Source of the DNA: an uncultured Lachnospiraceae bacterium
GTDB lineage: Bacteria > Bacillota > Clostridia > Lachnospirales > Lachnospiraceae
Length of the DNA: 64,000 nt
NCBI GenBank assembly: GCA_934385475.1
Contig: CAKRPS010000006.1
Coordinates: forward strand, 1 to 64,000
Direction: 5' to 3'
The notes beneath the pieces are model-generated. The model searched no databases. It was given only the letters and a program-made list of their open reading frames with translations, and had not been told where the DNA came from. The position numbers and the translations under genes were made by a program. Below, one piece after another: positions 8,216-16,343 of the stretch; the stretch's first letter is position 1, and each line of letters starts with the position of its first letter.

Positions 8216-9442
8216 ATGAAAAAAAGAGGGCTATTGCGAGGAACCTGTGCCTGTATTCTGGTGGTGTCGATGCTGGTGACTGCCTGTGGTGGAGAGCAGG
8301 CTGCATCGGGAAAGGATCTTACGGAAAAGGGAGAAGACGACTACAAAAAGTGGCTGGTTGGTTATGAAGAAGACGGGGATACCGGGGAGGAAGCTTTCGA
8401 TATCGATACCGTGGAGGAACCGGATAACGATATTATAGTGGAGCCGGATGAGGGAGAGCAGTTCACGATCACGCCCTCGCTGACCCACGAGATCTTCCTG
8501 ACCGAAGTAAAAAATGACGTGTTCAGTATGAATGTTCCTTATGGTTGGAATGTTGTGGGAGCAGGTGATGGAATCGGATATATGGTCAGGGCTTATGATC
8601 CTTCTGAGCCGCGCAACCAGATATTCCTGATCCTGGGAGCGGGACCATTTCAGAAAAGCCAGTGGGCTAGAGAACAGTGGGAGGCCTATGCGCAGATGGA
8701 TGCCAAGTCGCAGCTTGTCGCGGATGCACCGGTGCTTGAGGACGCTTCCACGGAAGGGTTTTACAATATTTTTCCGGCATACCGCACCTATCTGTATCAG
8801 TATCCGGAGTATGTGCCGGGGCTGCGGGAGGATGCGTGTCCGGTTATCGAGAATCTGTCTGTGACAGAAAGACTTCCCGCATCGGACTCTTTATCCTCGT
8901 ATGCGCTTGGGGAGAGTACACTGCGGGCAACCTTTGATACCGGAAGTGGAACGGCAGAGGGCCTTATAACGGCTGTTGTTACCGATCCGGCGGCGGGAAT
9001 CTATGAAGATGAGATGTTCACTTTTTATCGGATCTATCAGATATGTGGTGTCAGTGCAGCAGAGGGGGATCTGCTCAACTGGCAGCAGATATTGACGCAG
9101 AGCCTGGGAAGTCTGGAATTCAGCGATGAATTTGTACAGTACACGATCAACCAGAGCCAGCAGGCGGCAGAAAACGCCATGCAGCTCAGCCGGATCGGTA
9201 ATGAGATGATGGACAGCACGATGGCAGCCTGGGAGAACCGGAATTACTCTTATGATGTGACCATGCAGAAGCAGAGTGATGCGACACTGGGATATGAGAG
9301 AGTGTATGATACGGAAAACGGGGAGTTCTACCGTGCCTATGAGGGCTTCACGGATGACTATCAGGGGGAACGTTATCAGCCGGTGACGCAGGACAGTGGT
9401 TATTTACAGCCGGTGGACGGTTATATTGAGAAGATACAATAG
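8216..9442 (+). CDS. Lipoprotein of unknown function
   Basis: 408-residue exported lipoprotein. It has a basic N-terminus, a hydrophobic stretch and a lipobox LVTAC near residue 24, followed by an acidic low-complexity linker (about 35-85). The rest is a soluble extracytoplasmic domain, probably beta-rich, of no family I recognise. GGAGG precedes a three-codon frame (ATG AAA TTA TGA at 8208-8219) whose stop overlaps the real ATG at 8216, so initiation may be coupled to that mini-frame. The next gene is another lipoprotein 15 bases downstream; the two probably work together at the cell surface. The divergent double-HTH gene may control them. Confidence 0.75.
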   Translation: MKKRGLLRGTCACILVVSMLVTACGGEQAASGKDLTEKGEDDYKKWLVGYEEDGDTGEEAFDIDTVEEPDNDIIVEPDEGEQFTITPSLTHEIFLTEVKNDVFSMNVPYGWNVVGAGDGIGYMVRAYDPSEPRNQIFLILGAGPFQKSQWAREQWEAYAQMDAKSQLVADAPVLEDASTEGFYNIFPAYRTYLYQYPEYVPGLREDACPVIENLSVTERLPASDSLSSYALGESTLRATFDTGSGTAEGLITAVVTDPAAGIYEDEMFTFYRIYQICGVSAAEGDLLNWQQILTQSLGSLEFSDEFVQYTINQSQQAAENAMQLSRIGNEMMDSTMAAWENRNYSYDVTMQKQSDATLGYERVYDTENGEFYRAYEGFTDDYQGERYQPVTQDSGYLQPVDGYIEKIQ

Positions 9443-9457
9443 GGAGGATAGAAAGGA

Positions 9458-11827
9458 ATGGGTATTCATAGAAAGGGCAAAGTAAAGATCTGGATGATCG
9501 GATGTCTGTGTATTCCGGCAGTGTTGGCGGGATGCGGAAACAGCGACAAGAATGTCTATAAAGAGACTACCAAGGCACTTATCAAGGGAACGCAGATACG
9601 GCAGGAGGCAGCGCAACTGTGTGCGTCTGCGGCAGATGATGCCAGCAGTTTCTTTGAGGCCAGAAAATATGCGGTGCAGAATGGGGAACAGGTTGATCAG
9701 GCGAAATACTGTGAGCAGCTGAGTGCTTATGAAGAGCAGGCACAGGAGTTGCAGGCACAGACCACGGAACTACAGGAGAAGCTAAACGCAGTCAAAACAC
9801 CGAAGACAGAGGAAGGAAGAAAAGTTCTCGAGGCGGCTGACCTTTATCTGGAGGAGATTCAGAAGAATCTCGGCTATGTGCAGGAGACGGCAGCCTTTAA
9901 CCGGAAACAGTACGAAGCAGGTGCACCGCTTGATGAGATCTCAGGACAGACAGTAGAGGATTTTGGCGGGGATCAGGCGGCCTACAGTGAGGCATGGCAG
10001 GAGGCTGCGCTGAACACATACGTGCAGTTTGATGCGATGGAGACTCCGGACTATCTGGAAGATACATGGAATGCATACAATAATGAAGTAATGATATTTG
10101 CGTACATGACACAGTATTATATAGAAGGAACGAATTACGGAGATATCATGAAGATGTATTCGGCGATGCAGCTTTTGCAGAGACAGGATAAGGCATTGGC
10201 CAAATACGAGAATGAGGTGTATGACCTCTATGTAGAGGAATATACGCATGCCCGTGAGAATTTGGAGGGAGCACTCAGGGATATGGAGCAGGATATCCAG
10301 ATTGCCTGCAACAGCCGTGGCAGGCAGGGGCTTTCAGAGGAGCAGGTGCCGGATGCTGTCCTGAACTATGACATGGTGCAGGAAATCTATCCGAATCTGT
10401 ATCATTCCATGGACAGTGTGATCAATCTTTCGGCATATACCTCTTATGGAAGCAGGGATGTGGTGATCGAGGCGGAAATAGCCGGGTACAGTCAGGCTTA
10501 TGTGCAGAAAGAGACGTTGACCAGTGCGGTGAAAAGAATCGCGATCAAGCCCCCGATTCTTACTGATATGCCGGAGCTGACCTCTTCCCGGGACACACAG
10601 ATTGTCTTTTCTGTAACGGATGCCAAAACAGGAGAGATTCTGGCAAAGGAAAGCCAGACGGTGAAGCTGCACAGCACCTATGATTTTAAGCTGGTGGATG
10701 ATGAGTTCGGTACTGTCCGGTATGATGATTTCCTTGCATGGCTGACACCGGAGTCTGAGGGTGTGATGCAGGTCAGAAGACAGGCAATCTCCTGGCTGGA
10801 GTCCAGAAATTCACCGCTTGATTCGTTGCCGGGATATCAGAATGCGCTGGGACTTTCCGGGGAAGAGATCTATTACAATACCATCCTGCAGGTTGTGGCG
10901 ATTCAGGCGGCAATCAGTGAGATGGGAGTCCGGTACAATATGGGAGCCTACTCGTTGGACGCAGATCAGAGGATTCTGATGCCGGATCAGGTGCTGGAGA
11001 GCAAATCGGGTATCTGCATTGAGACAGCGATCCTGATGGCAAGTGTTTTGCAGTCGGCAGATATGCACGCGATGATCGTGCTGACACCGGGGCATGCACA
11101 GGTTGCGGTGGAAGCGTGGAGCGGAGCCTGTGAATATTTCCTGATCGAGACAACGCTGCTGCCTTTTGAGGGGGCGACAGAAAGTGAACTGAACCAGCTG
11201 ATCACTTACTATGATCAGGAGCAGTGGCAGGAGAAGCTCGGAACGGCAGCAGCTGCCGGGACAGCCTATGTTGTGGACTGTGATTTGATTCAGCTTCTGG
11301 ACTATCGGGGAATCGCGCAGAACGGAGGAAGTATTGTAGGTTGGGATAATAATACAGGAACGTCCAGCAGCAATTCTGCAGAGGATGCGACAGAGAGCCA
11401 GCCTGCTGAAAATGGCATGGCAGATTCTTTCCGCATCGGAGATGGACTTGAAATTTATGCGGCCAAGGCAGTGGCCTTTCTGGAATCACCGGCGCTCTCA
11501 CTGGATCTGCCGCTCCTGCCGGGCTATGATTATGAGGTGGTCGACGACACCTCCTTTGACATTTACTATACGCAGGCAAGGGAATATGGTTATCAGGGAC
11601 TGTTAGTTACCATCAAAGCGTATGCGCTGGACGATCACAGCTACGAGGACCTGCCGTCCTACGCGGTGGCGGGAACAGGAGCTGCCAGACGATATGTGGC
11701 AATCTTCCCGACGGATCTGCAGATCGATCCGAAACAGTCGGATGCAGATCAGTATCAGGAATTGCTTACATGGTTTGAAAAGATAGACGAGAATAATCCG
11801 GAGAATCCGTTTAAGGTGCTGGAGTAG
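9458..11827 (+). CDS. Large lipoprotein with transglutaminase-like domain
   Basis: 789 residues. The signal peptide ends in a lipobox LAGC near residue 24. A long helical, probably coiled-coil region rich in Glu, Gln and Ala follows (about 30-280). Around residues 500-570 is a transglutaminase/protease-like core: KSGICIETAILMASVL with the candidate catalytic Cys, then GHAQVAVEAW with the candidate His. A conserved acidic partner is expected further on but I cannot place it. A Ser/Asn-rich linker (about 630-650) leads to a C-terminal domain. Family members are cysteine peptidases or cross-linking enzymes, some inactive. Partner of the preceding lipoprotein by spacing (15 bases). Confidence 0.75.
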   Translation: MGIHRKGKVKIWMIGCLCIPAVLAGCGNSDKNVYKETTKALIKGTQIRQEAAQLCASAADDASSFFEARKYAVQNGEQVDQAKYCEQLSAYEEQAQELQAQTTELQEKLNAVKTPKTEEGRKVLEAADLYLEEIQKNLGYVQETAAFNRKQYEAGAPLDEISGQTVEDFGGDQAAYSEAWQEAALNTYVQFDAMETPDYLEDTWNAYNNEVMIFAYMTQYYIEGTNYGDIMKMYSAMQLLQRQDKALAKYENEVYDLYVEEYTHARENLEGALRDMEQDIQIACNSRGRQGLSEEQVPDAVLNYDMVQEIYPNLYHSMDSVINLSAYTSYGSRDVVIEAEIAGYSQAYVQKETLTSAVKRIAIKPPILTDMPELTSSRDTQIVFSVTDAKTGEILAKESQTVKLHSTYDFKLVDDEFGTVRYDDFLAWLTPESEGVMQVRRQAISWLESRNSPLDSLPGYQNALGLSGEEIYYNTILQVVAIQAAISEMGVRYNMGAYSLDADQRILMPDQVLESKSGICIETAILMASVLQSADMHAMIVLTPGHAQVAVEAWSGACEYFLIETTLLPFEGATESELNQLITYYDQEQWQEKLGTAAAAGTAYVVDCDLIQLLDYRGIAQNGGSIVGWDNNTGTSSSNSAEDATESQPAENGMADSFRIGDGLEIYAAKAVAFLESPALSLDLPLLPGYDYEVVDDTSFDIYYTQAREYGYQGLLVTIKAYALDDHSYEDLPSYAVAGTGAARRYVAIFPTDLQIDPKQSDADQYQELLTWFEKIDENNPENPFKVLE

Positions 11828-11836
11828 GACAAAAGC

Positions 11837-12571
11837 CTACGTCCAGCCACCATCCAACGTGATGATCTGACCGGTCAGGTAAGAGGGAGCCTGTAGGAGA
11901 GAGCATAAAAGTTGTGCCACTTCTGCAGGTTTTCCTATGCGGTCAGCCGGGATTTCTTCCCGGAGAGCATCCATTTCCTCAGGGCTGAAGCAGCCGTTCA
12001 TGGCTGTGTCGATGACTCCACAGGCGATGGCATTCACCTGGATATTGCTGGGGGCAAGTTCCTTGGCGAGAGCTCTTGTGAAGCTGTTGACACCGCCCTT
12101 GGAGGCCGAGTAAGCTACTTCCATGGAAGCACCGCAGTTTCCCCAGACGGAGGAAATGTTGATGATCTTACCACTCTTGCGTTGCAGCATATGCGGGATA
12201 GCCAGACGGCTGGTATAGAACATAGAATTCAGATTGGTGTTCATTACCTGCTGCCACTCAGAGACTGACATCTCCTGCAAAAGCCCGATATAAGAGACCC
12301 CTGCATTGTTGACCAGAACATCCAATCCGGAAATCCCTTGAAAAATCTTCTCCACATCGTCCGGATTCCCGATATCCCCAAAGAGTGGAGTACAGGAGAT
12401 GGAATAGGTATCAGAAAGTCTGTGTGACAATTCTGTCAGTTGTTCCATCGAGCTTCTACACGTGATATACAGGTGATATCCCTCTGCTGCCAGCGCGGTG
12501 GCAATGGCTTCTCCAATGCCTCTTGACGCACCTGTCACAAGTGCATACTTTGTATTGACTTGTTGAGTCAT
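11837..12571 (-). CDS. SDR family oxidoreductase, FabG/YmfI-like
   Basis: 244-residue short-chain dehydrogenase. The NAD(P) motif TGASRGIGEA lies at residues 12-21, NNAG near 88, and the catalytic Ser-Tyr-Lys triad as NISSVWG and YSASKGG (about 138-158). The start at 12571 is chosen because AAAGGA precedes it; the frame runs further but without a site. The sequence block SSVWGNCGASMEVAYSASKG resembles the enzymes that Firmicute annotations call elongation factor P 5-aminopentanone reductase (YmfI), which finish an EF-P lysine modification. FabG-type 3-oxoacyl reductase is the alternative. Its first codons contain a GACT-N-AGTC palindrome also found at a TetR promoter 26 kb away. Confidence 0.82.
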   Translation of the reverse strand: MTQQVNTKYALVTGASRGIGEAIATALAAEGYHLYITCRSSMEQLTELSHRLSDTYSISCTPLFGDIGNPDDVEKIFQGISGLDVLVNNAGVSYIGLLQEMSVSEWQQVMNTNLNSMFYTSRLAIPHMLQRKSGKIINISSVWGNCGASMEVAYSASKGGVNSFTRALAKELAPSNIQVNAIACGVIDTAMNGCFSPEEMDALREEIPADRIGKPAEVAQLLCSLLQAPSYLTGQIITLDGGWT

Positions 12572-12757
12572 AAGCGATTTCCTTTCTGCCGGATCATGAT
12601 TCAAATGTTTCGTTTCTGATTGCTTAAAATTACACATGGAATTATACTCGTATCAGAATGGGAATGCAAACGTCTGGTATAATCAGGTGCTTTGCGGGGA
12701 AATATGGAAGAAGAAAAAGAAGACTTGCAGGCTGAGAGAAAGGAAAGGGAACAGACA

Positions 12758-13684
12758 ATGTATGATCTGATTATTATTGGTGCCGGACCGGCGGGACTTT
12801 CGGCGGCATTATATGGAGTGCGGGCAGGCTTGAAGCTGCTGCTCCTGGAACAGAATCCGATGGAGGGAGGACAGATCCTGACAACGGATGTGGTGGACAA
12901 CTATCTGGGGATTCCGGGTATAAACGGCTTCGAGCTGGGAATGAAATTCAGGGAGCATGCTGTGCAGGCGGGCGTGGAATGCCGCAATGCCTGTGTGAAG
13001 GCAGTCCGTGCAGAGAAAGAACAGAAGAAAATCGTTGAACTGATGTCCGGGGAACAGCTGGAAACCAAAGCGATCATCGTGGCAACCGGGGCAAGTCATG
13101 CCCTGCTTGGAGTGCCGGGAGAGAAAGAGTACAAAGGCAGAGGAGTGTCCTACTGTGCCACCTGCGATGGAGCCTTTTTTAAGGGAGCGGAGGTTGCTGT
13201 GGTCGGCGGCGGAAATGTGGCAGCAGGTGATGCGGTCTATCTGGCAAGGTTCTGCAAAAAGGTTTATCTGATCCACAGACGGGACAGCCTGCGCGCCTCT
13301 GCATCGCTAAAGGAGAAGCTGGCAGAATGTCTGAATATAGAGACAGTTTGGAACAGTGTTGTGACAAAGATCACCGGGGAAGATACGGTGGAAGGAATCT
13401 GTATCCGGGAAGCCGGAGGGCAGCAGGAGGAGCAACGCACCATCCACGTATCGGGAGTGTTTGTTGCGGTCGGAATGGAACCACAGACACAGCTCTTCCG
13501 GGAGTGGGTCAAATGTGATGAGAAAGGATATCTGGAAGCTTCCGAAGACTGTAAGACCAGTGTACCCGGCATTTTTGCAGCGGGGGATGTGAGGACAAAG
13601 GGCGTGCGGCAGATCGTCACGGCGGTGGCAGATGGGGCCTGTGCTGTGGCAGGGGTGCAGGGATATCTGACGCAGTTATCATAG
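12758..13684 (+). CDS. trxB: Thioredoxin-disulfide reductase
   Basis: 308 residues, the normal length. It reduces thioredoxin with NADPH in the cytoplasm. The FAD site IIIGAGPAGLSAALYG is at residues 5-20, the redox pair CATC at about 136-139, an NADPH-binding block VAVVGGGNVAAGDAVYL near 150, HRRD near 173 and the second FAD motif FAAGDVR near 275. The NADPH block differs from the usual GGGNSAxEEA in that Glu-Glu is replaced by Gly-Asp. A subset of clostridial TrxB-like enzymes take ferredoxin or other donors, but HRRD is kept, so NADPH use remains likely. The start is the ATG behind AAAGGAAAGGG. Divergent from the SDR gene. Confidence 0.92.
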   Translation: MYDLIIIGAGPAGLSAALYGVRAGLKLLLLEQNPMEGGQILTTDVVDNYLGIPGINGFELGMKFREHAVQAGVECRNACVKAVRAEKEQKKIVELMSGEQLETKAIIVATGASHALLGVPGEKEYKGRGVSYCATCDGAFFKGAEVAVVGGGNVAAGDAVYLARFCKKVYLIHRRDSLRASASLKEKLAECLNIETVWNSVVTKITGEDTVEGICIREAGGQQEEQRTIHVSGVFVAVGMEPQTQLFREWVKCDEKGYLEASEDCKTSVPGIFAAGDVRTKGVRQIVTAVADGACAVAGVQGYLTQLS

Positions 13685-13770
13685 AAGAACACAGGACTGT
13701 AATTGTTGCGAAATCATTACAAGACCACAAGACATGGAAAAATTGGCATTTCTATACGTAGATGCTGTGG

Positions 13771-13799
13771 TTGACAAAAACACACCACAATGTTATATT
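13771..13799 (+). promoter_or_regulatory. Promoter of the NlpC/P60 gene
   Basis: Consensus -35 TTGACA (13771-13776), 17-base spacer, -10 TATATT (13794-13799). Confidence 0.75.
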
Positions 13800-13845
13800 G
13801 GTTAAGGATGTAACAATTTCGTAACAAATGAGGTGTTATGTGTTC

Positions 13846-15174
13846 ATGATAAAAAACAGTATGACTCCTAAGAGAAAAAAAGAAATAAAGATTGCAGCCT
13901 GTCTGATGGCTGCGGCGATCAGCTTTGGAAGCGTTCCGGTGAATGTGTATGCTTCCGGCAATCTGGATTCGGTTCTGCCCTCGGCAGGAATTGACTACAC
14001 GATGCAGAACGACAAGAAGTCTTCGCTTTCCAAGCTTCAGGAAGAGGCAGGAAAGAATGCGGTTTCCGGGAATGGAACAACGGTCGGCAGCGTACAGGTT
14101 GGCGGTTTTGCAGATTTGGCGAGTGTGGGAGGCGGCATCAGCAAAGAGACTCCCAGAAAGATAGAAGACACAATCGTAGTCAGCGAAGGATATACAGAGG
14201 ATCTGAAGAAGGCAGCAGGTTCAGGACTTTCCGAAGAGGAAGAGAGCTTTAAGAACCTTGTGATCGCCAGAGTAAACGATTATGTGAATGTCAGAGATAT
14301 TCCCAGTGAGGAAGGCTCTATTGTCGGAAAGCTTTACAATAAGTCAGTCGGCAATTATATTGAAGAACAGGACGGATGGTATAAGATCAGTTCCGGTTCG
14401 GTGGAAGGCTATGTGAAAGCAGAGTACTGTGTCACCGGGGATGAGGCTGTGGAGTATGCCAAAGAAGTTGGTACACGAATCGCAACCGTTACGACAACGA
14501 CTTTGAAGGTTCGTGAGCAGCCCGGTACAGATGAGGTGGTACTTGGCATGGTACCGATCGACGATCAGCTCATTGTAACAGAAGAGCTGGACGGCTGGGT
14601 TAAGGTTAATATCGAGGAAGGTGACGGATATGTTTCCACAGATTATGTCACACTTTCCACAGAGTTTGTGAAAGCGGAATCCATTGCAGAGGAAGAGGCA
14701 AGACTTGCAAGAGAAGAGGCGGCCAGAAAGGCTGCGAAGGAAGCTGCGGCAAAGAAGGCGGCAGAGAGCAGCAAATCCTCTTCATCCGGAAGCAAGAGCG
14801 AAGGAAAGACCTATGCAAGCCCGACCGGAAGCAGCGGTGCTGATGTTGCACAGTTTGCATTGCAGTTTGTGGGTAATCCGTATGTATACGGTGGATCGAG
14901 TCTGACAAACGGAACGGACTGCTCCGGCTTTGTCATGAGTGTATATAATAACTTCGGTGTCAGCCTGCCACATTCTTCATCGGCAGACCGTAGCGTCGGA
15001 GCGACCGTCAATGGACTGGAGAACGCACAGGCCGGAGATATCATCTGTTATTCCGGACATGTGGCTCTGTACATTGGAAATGGACAGATTGTCCATGCAT
15101 CGACGTCCAAGACCGGAATTATTGTATCCAATGCAAGCTACAGATCGATCCTGTCGATCAGAAGAATATTCTAA
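13846..15174 (+). CDS. Secreted SH3-SH3-NlpC/P60 cell-wall hydrolase
   Basis: 442 residues. A signal peptide ends near VYASG (about residue 36). Two bacterial SH3 domains follow (about 140-200 and 205-265), which bind peptidoglycan, then an Ala/Lys/Glu-rich helical linker, and a C-terminal NlpC/P60 cysteine endopeptidase (about 330-442) with catalytic block TDCSGFVMSVY, SGHVALYIG for the His, and HAST for the polar residue. It cuts D-Glu to diamino-acid bonds in stem peptides. GAGG precedes a three-codon frame (ATG TGT TCA TGA, 13838-13849) overlapping the chosen ATG by ATGA, as at the lipoprotein gene at 8216. Own promoter and terminator. Confidence 0.92.
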   Translation: MIKNSMTPKRKKEIKIAACLMAAAISFGSVPVNVYASGNLDSVLPSAGIDYTMQNDKKSSLSKLQEEAGKNAVSGNGTTVGSVQVGGFADLASVGGGISKETPRKIEDTIVVSEGYTEDLKKAAGSGLSEEEESFKNLVIARVNDYVNVRDIPSEEGSIVGKLYNKSVGNYIEEQDGWYKISSGSVEGYVKAEYCVTGDEAVEYAKEVGTRIATVTTTTLKVREQPGTDEVVLGMVPIDDQLIVTEELDGWVKVNIEEGDGYVSTDYVTLSTEFVKAESIAEEEARLAREEAARKAAKEAAAKKAAESSKSSSSGSKSEGKTYASPTGSSGADVAQFALQFVGNPYVYGGSSLTNGTDCSGFVMSVYNNFGVSLPHSSSADRSVGATVNGLENAQAGDIICYSGHVALYIGNGQIVHASTSKTGIIVSNASYRSILSIRRIF

Positions 15175-15189
15175 TTACAGAAACGTTCA

Positions 15190-15222
15190 AACCCGCGCGG
15201 ATTGGTCTGCGCGGGTTTTATA
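15190..15222 (+). terminator. Intrinsic terminator after the NlpC/P60 gene
   Basis: GC-rich stem CCCGCGC/GCGCGGG (15192-15198 with 15209-15215) extended by A-T pairs and followed by TTTTATAAT. Confidence 0.9.
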
Positions 15223-15414
15223 ATGTAAGATAATTTGTAACTGTTCAGCTCCATTTGCCATAGCAGATTTTGTTCGGCTCTGAATAGTTATGATAATTTC
15301 AGAAATTGTCTAACTGAAATTTATTGCTCCGCGATAAATGATATCTGCAACTTTGTGGAAGATGTACAAAAAAGTTTTTTGGATACTCTTTTATGAAACC
15401 GTATTCGTAAAACG

Positions 15415-15485
15415 TTATCCACATTTTGAAACAAGCTTTTTGGCGTAAAATGGACTTATACACGGACTTATCCACATTATCCACA
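15415..15485 (+). other. Cluster of DnaA boxes
   Basis: Three perfect TTATCCACA boxes lie at 15415-15423, 15468-15476 and 15477-15485, the last two abutting, plus a one-mismatch copy TTATACACG at 15456-15464; all on the plus strand. They sit in the 546-base AT-rich gap between the NlpC/P60 terminator and the hpf promoter. No dnaA, dnaN or other replication gene is near, so this may be a DnaA-titrating or promoter-control site and not necessarily the origin. The rest of the gap is AT-rich with nothing else recognised. Confidence 0.7.
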
Positions 15486-15628
15486 GCTTTTTTAACGAAA
15501 ATGAGGGATATTTTATGGAAACTTCAAGAACAGACGTTTTGTGAAGTTATAACAGTTTCACCCACAATTTTCATAAAAGAAGACCCAAAGTACGCTATGA
15601 CAGAACTGTTACATAAAAGATTAAATTG

Positions 15629-15658
15629 TTGCAAAAAGTGGGACAAATATGGTATACT
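15629..15658 (+). promoter_or_regulatory. Promoter of hpf
   Basis: TTGCAA (15629-15634), 18-base spacer, TATACT (15653-15658), 64 bases before the hpf start. Confidence 0.65.
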
Positions 15659-15721
15659 GACTATACAATAATCCAAAGGAAGATAATACTTATTTCCAGG
15701 GTATAGAATGGAGGAAATTGT

Positions 15722-16249
15722 ATGAAATTTATAATTATTGGGAAAAACATTGATGTAACAGAAGGGCTGAGAAGTGCAGTGGAAGACAAGATCGGTAAGC
15801 TGGAGAAATACTTTACCGACGAGACAGAAGTACATGTTACGCTGAGTGTGGAGAAAGAAAGACAGAAGATAGAGGTAACGATCCCTGTTAAGGGCAGCAT
15901 TATCCGTTCCGAGCAGGTCAGCAGTGATATGTATGTATCCATTGATCTGGTGGAAGAGATCATTGAAAGACAGCTCAAGAAATACAAGAATAAGCTTGTA
16001 GACAAACAGCAGGCAGCTGCAAACTTCCGTCAGGAGTACATTGAGAAGGATTATGTGGATGAGGACGAAGTACAGATCATCCGTACCAAGAAATTTGACA
16101 TTAAGCCGATGTATCCGGAAGATGCCTGTGTACAGATGGAACTTTTGGGACATAACTTCTTCGTATTCTGTAATGCAGAGACGGATCAGGTCAATGTAGT
16201 ATACAAGAGAAAAGGAAATACCTACGGTCTGATCGAGCCTGAAGTATAA
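15722..16249 (+). CDS. hpf: Ribosome hibernation-promoting factor, long form
   Basis: 175 residues, the length of the long HPF found in Firmicutes. The N-terminal ~100 residues form the ribosome-binding S30AE/YfiA domain (start MKFIIIGKNIDVTEGLRS, then the basic helix EEIIERQLKKYKNKL). The C-terminal ~55 residues (from IIRTKKFDIKPM to the end) are the dimerisation domain that pairs two 70S ribosomes into inactive 100S particles in stationary phase. Ribosome site GGAGG is well placed. The gene is monocistronic, with a promoter near DnaA boxes and a terminator just downstream, so its expression could be tied to growth state. Confidence 0.95.
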   Translation: MKFIIIGKNIDVTEGLRSAVEDKIGKLEKYFTDETEVHVTLSVEKERQKIEVTIPVKGSIIRSEQVSSDMYVSIDLVEEIIERQLKKYKNKLVDKQQAAANFRQEYIEKDYVDEDEVQIIRTKKFDIKPMYPEDACVQMELLGHNFFVFCNAETDQVNVVYKRKGNTYGLIEPEV

Positions 16250-16264
16250 AAGATAGCGTATGGG

Positions 16265-16298
16265 AAAGGGTTGCTGCAAATAGGCAGCAGCCCTTTTG
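16265..16298 (+). terminator. Intrinsic terminator after hpf
   Basis: Stem AAAGGGTTGCTGC with GCAGCAGCCCTTT (16265-16277 with 16284-16296, one G-T pair), ending in TTTTG. Confidence 0.85.
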
Positions 16299-16343
16299 TG
16301 ATGTAATCGGGAAATTGCGGAGCAATCCGGACATGGAGGAAAA

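Noticed and set aside
15175..15721. Chromosomal origin of replication
   Set aside because: DnaA boxes are present, but no dnaA, dnaN or recF is near and no clear unwinding repeats are seen, so the origin call is not supported from this window.
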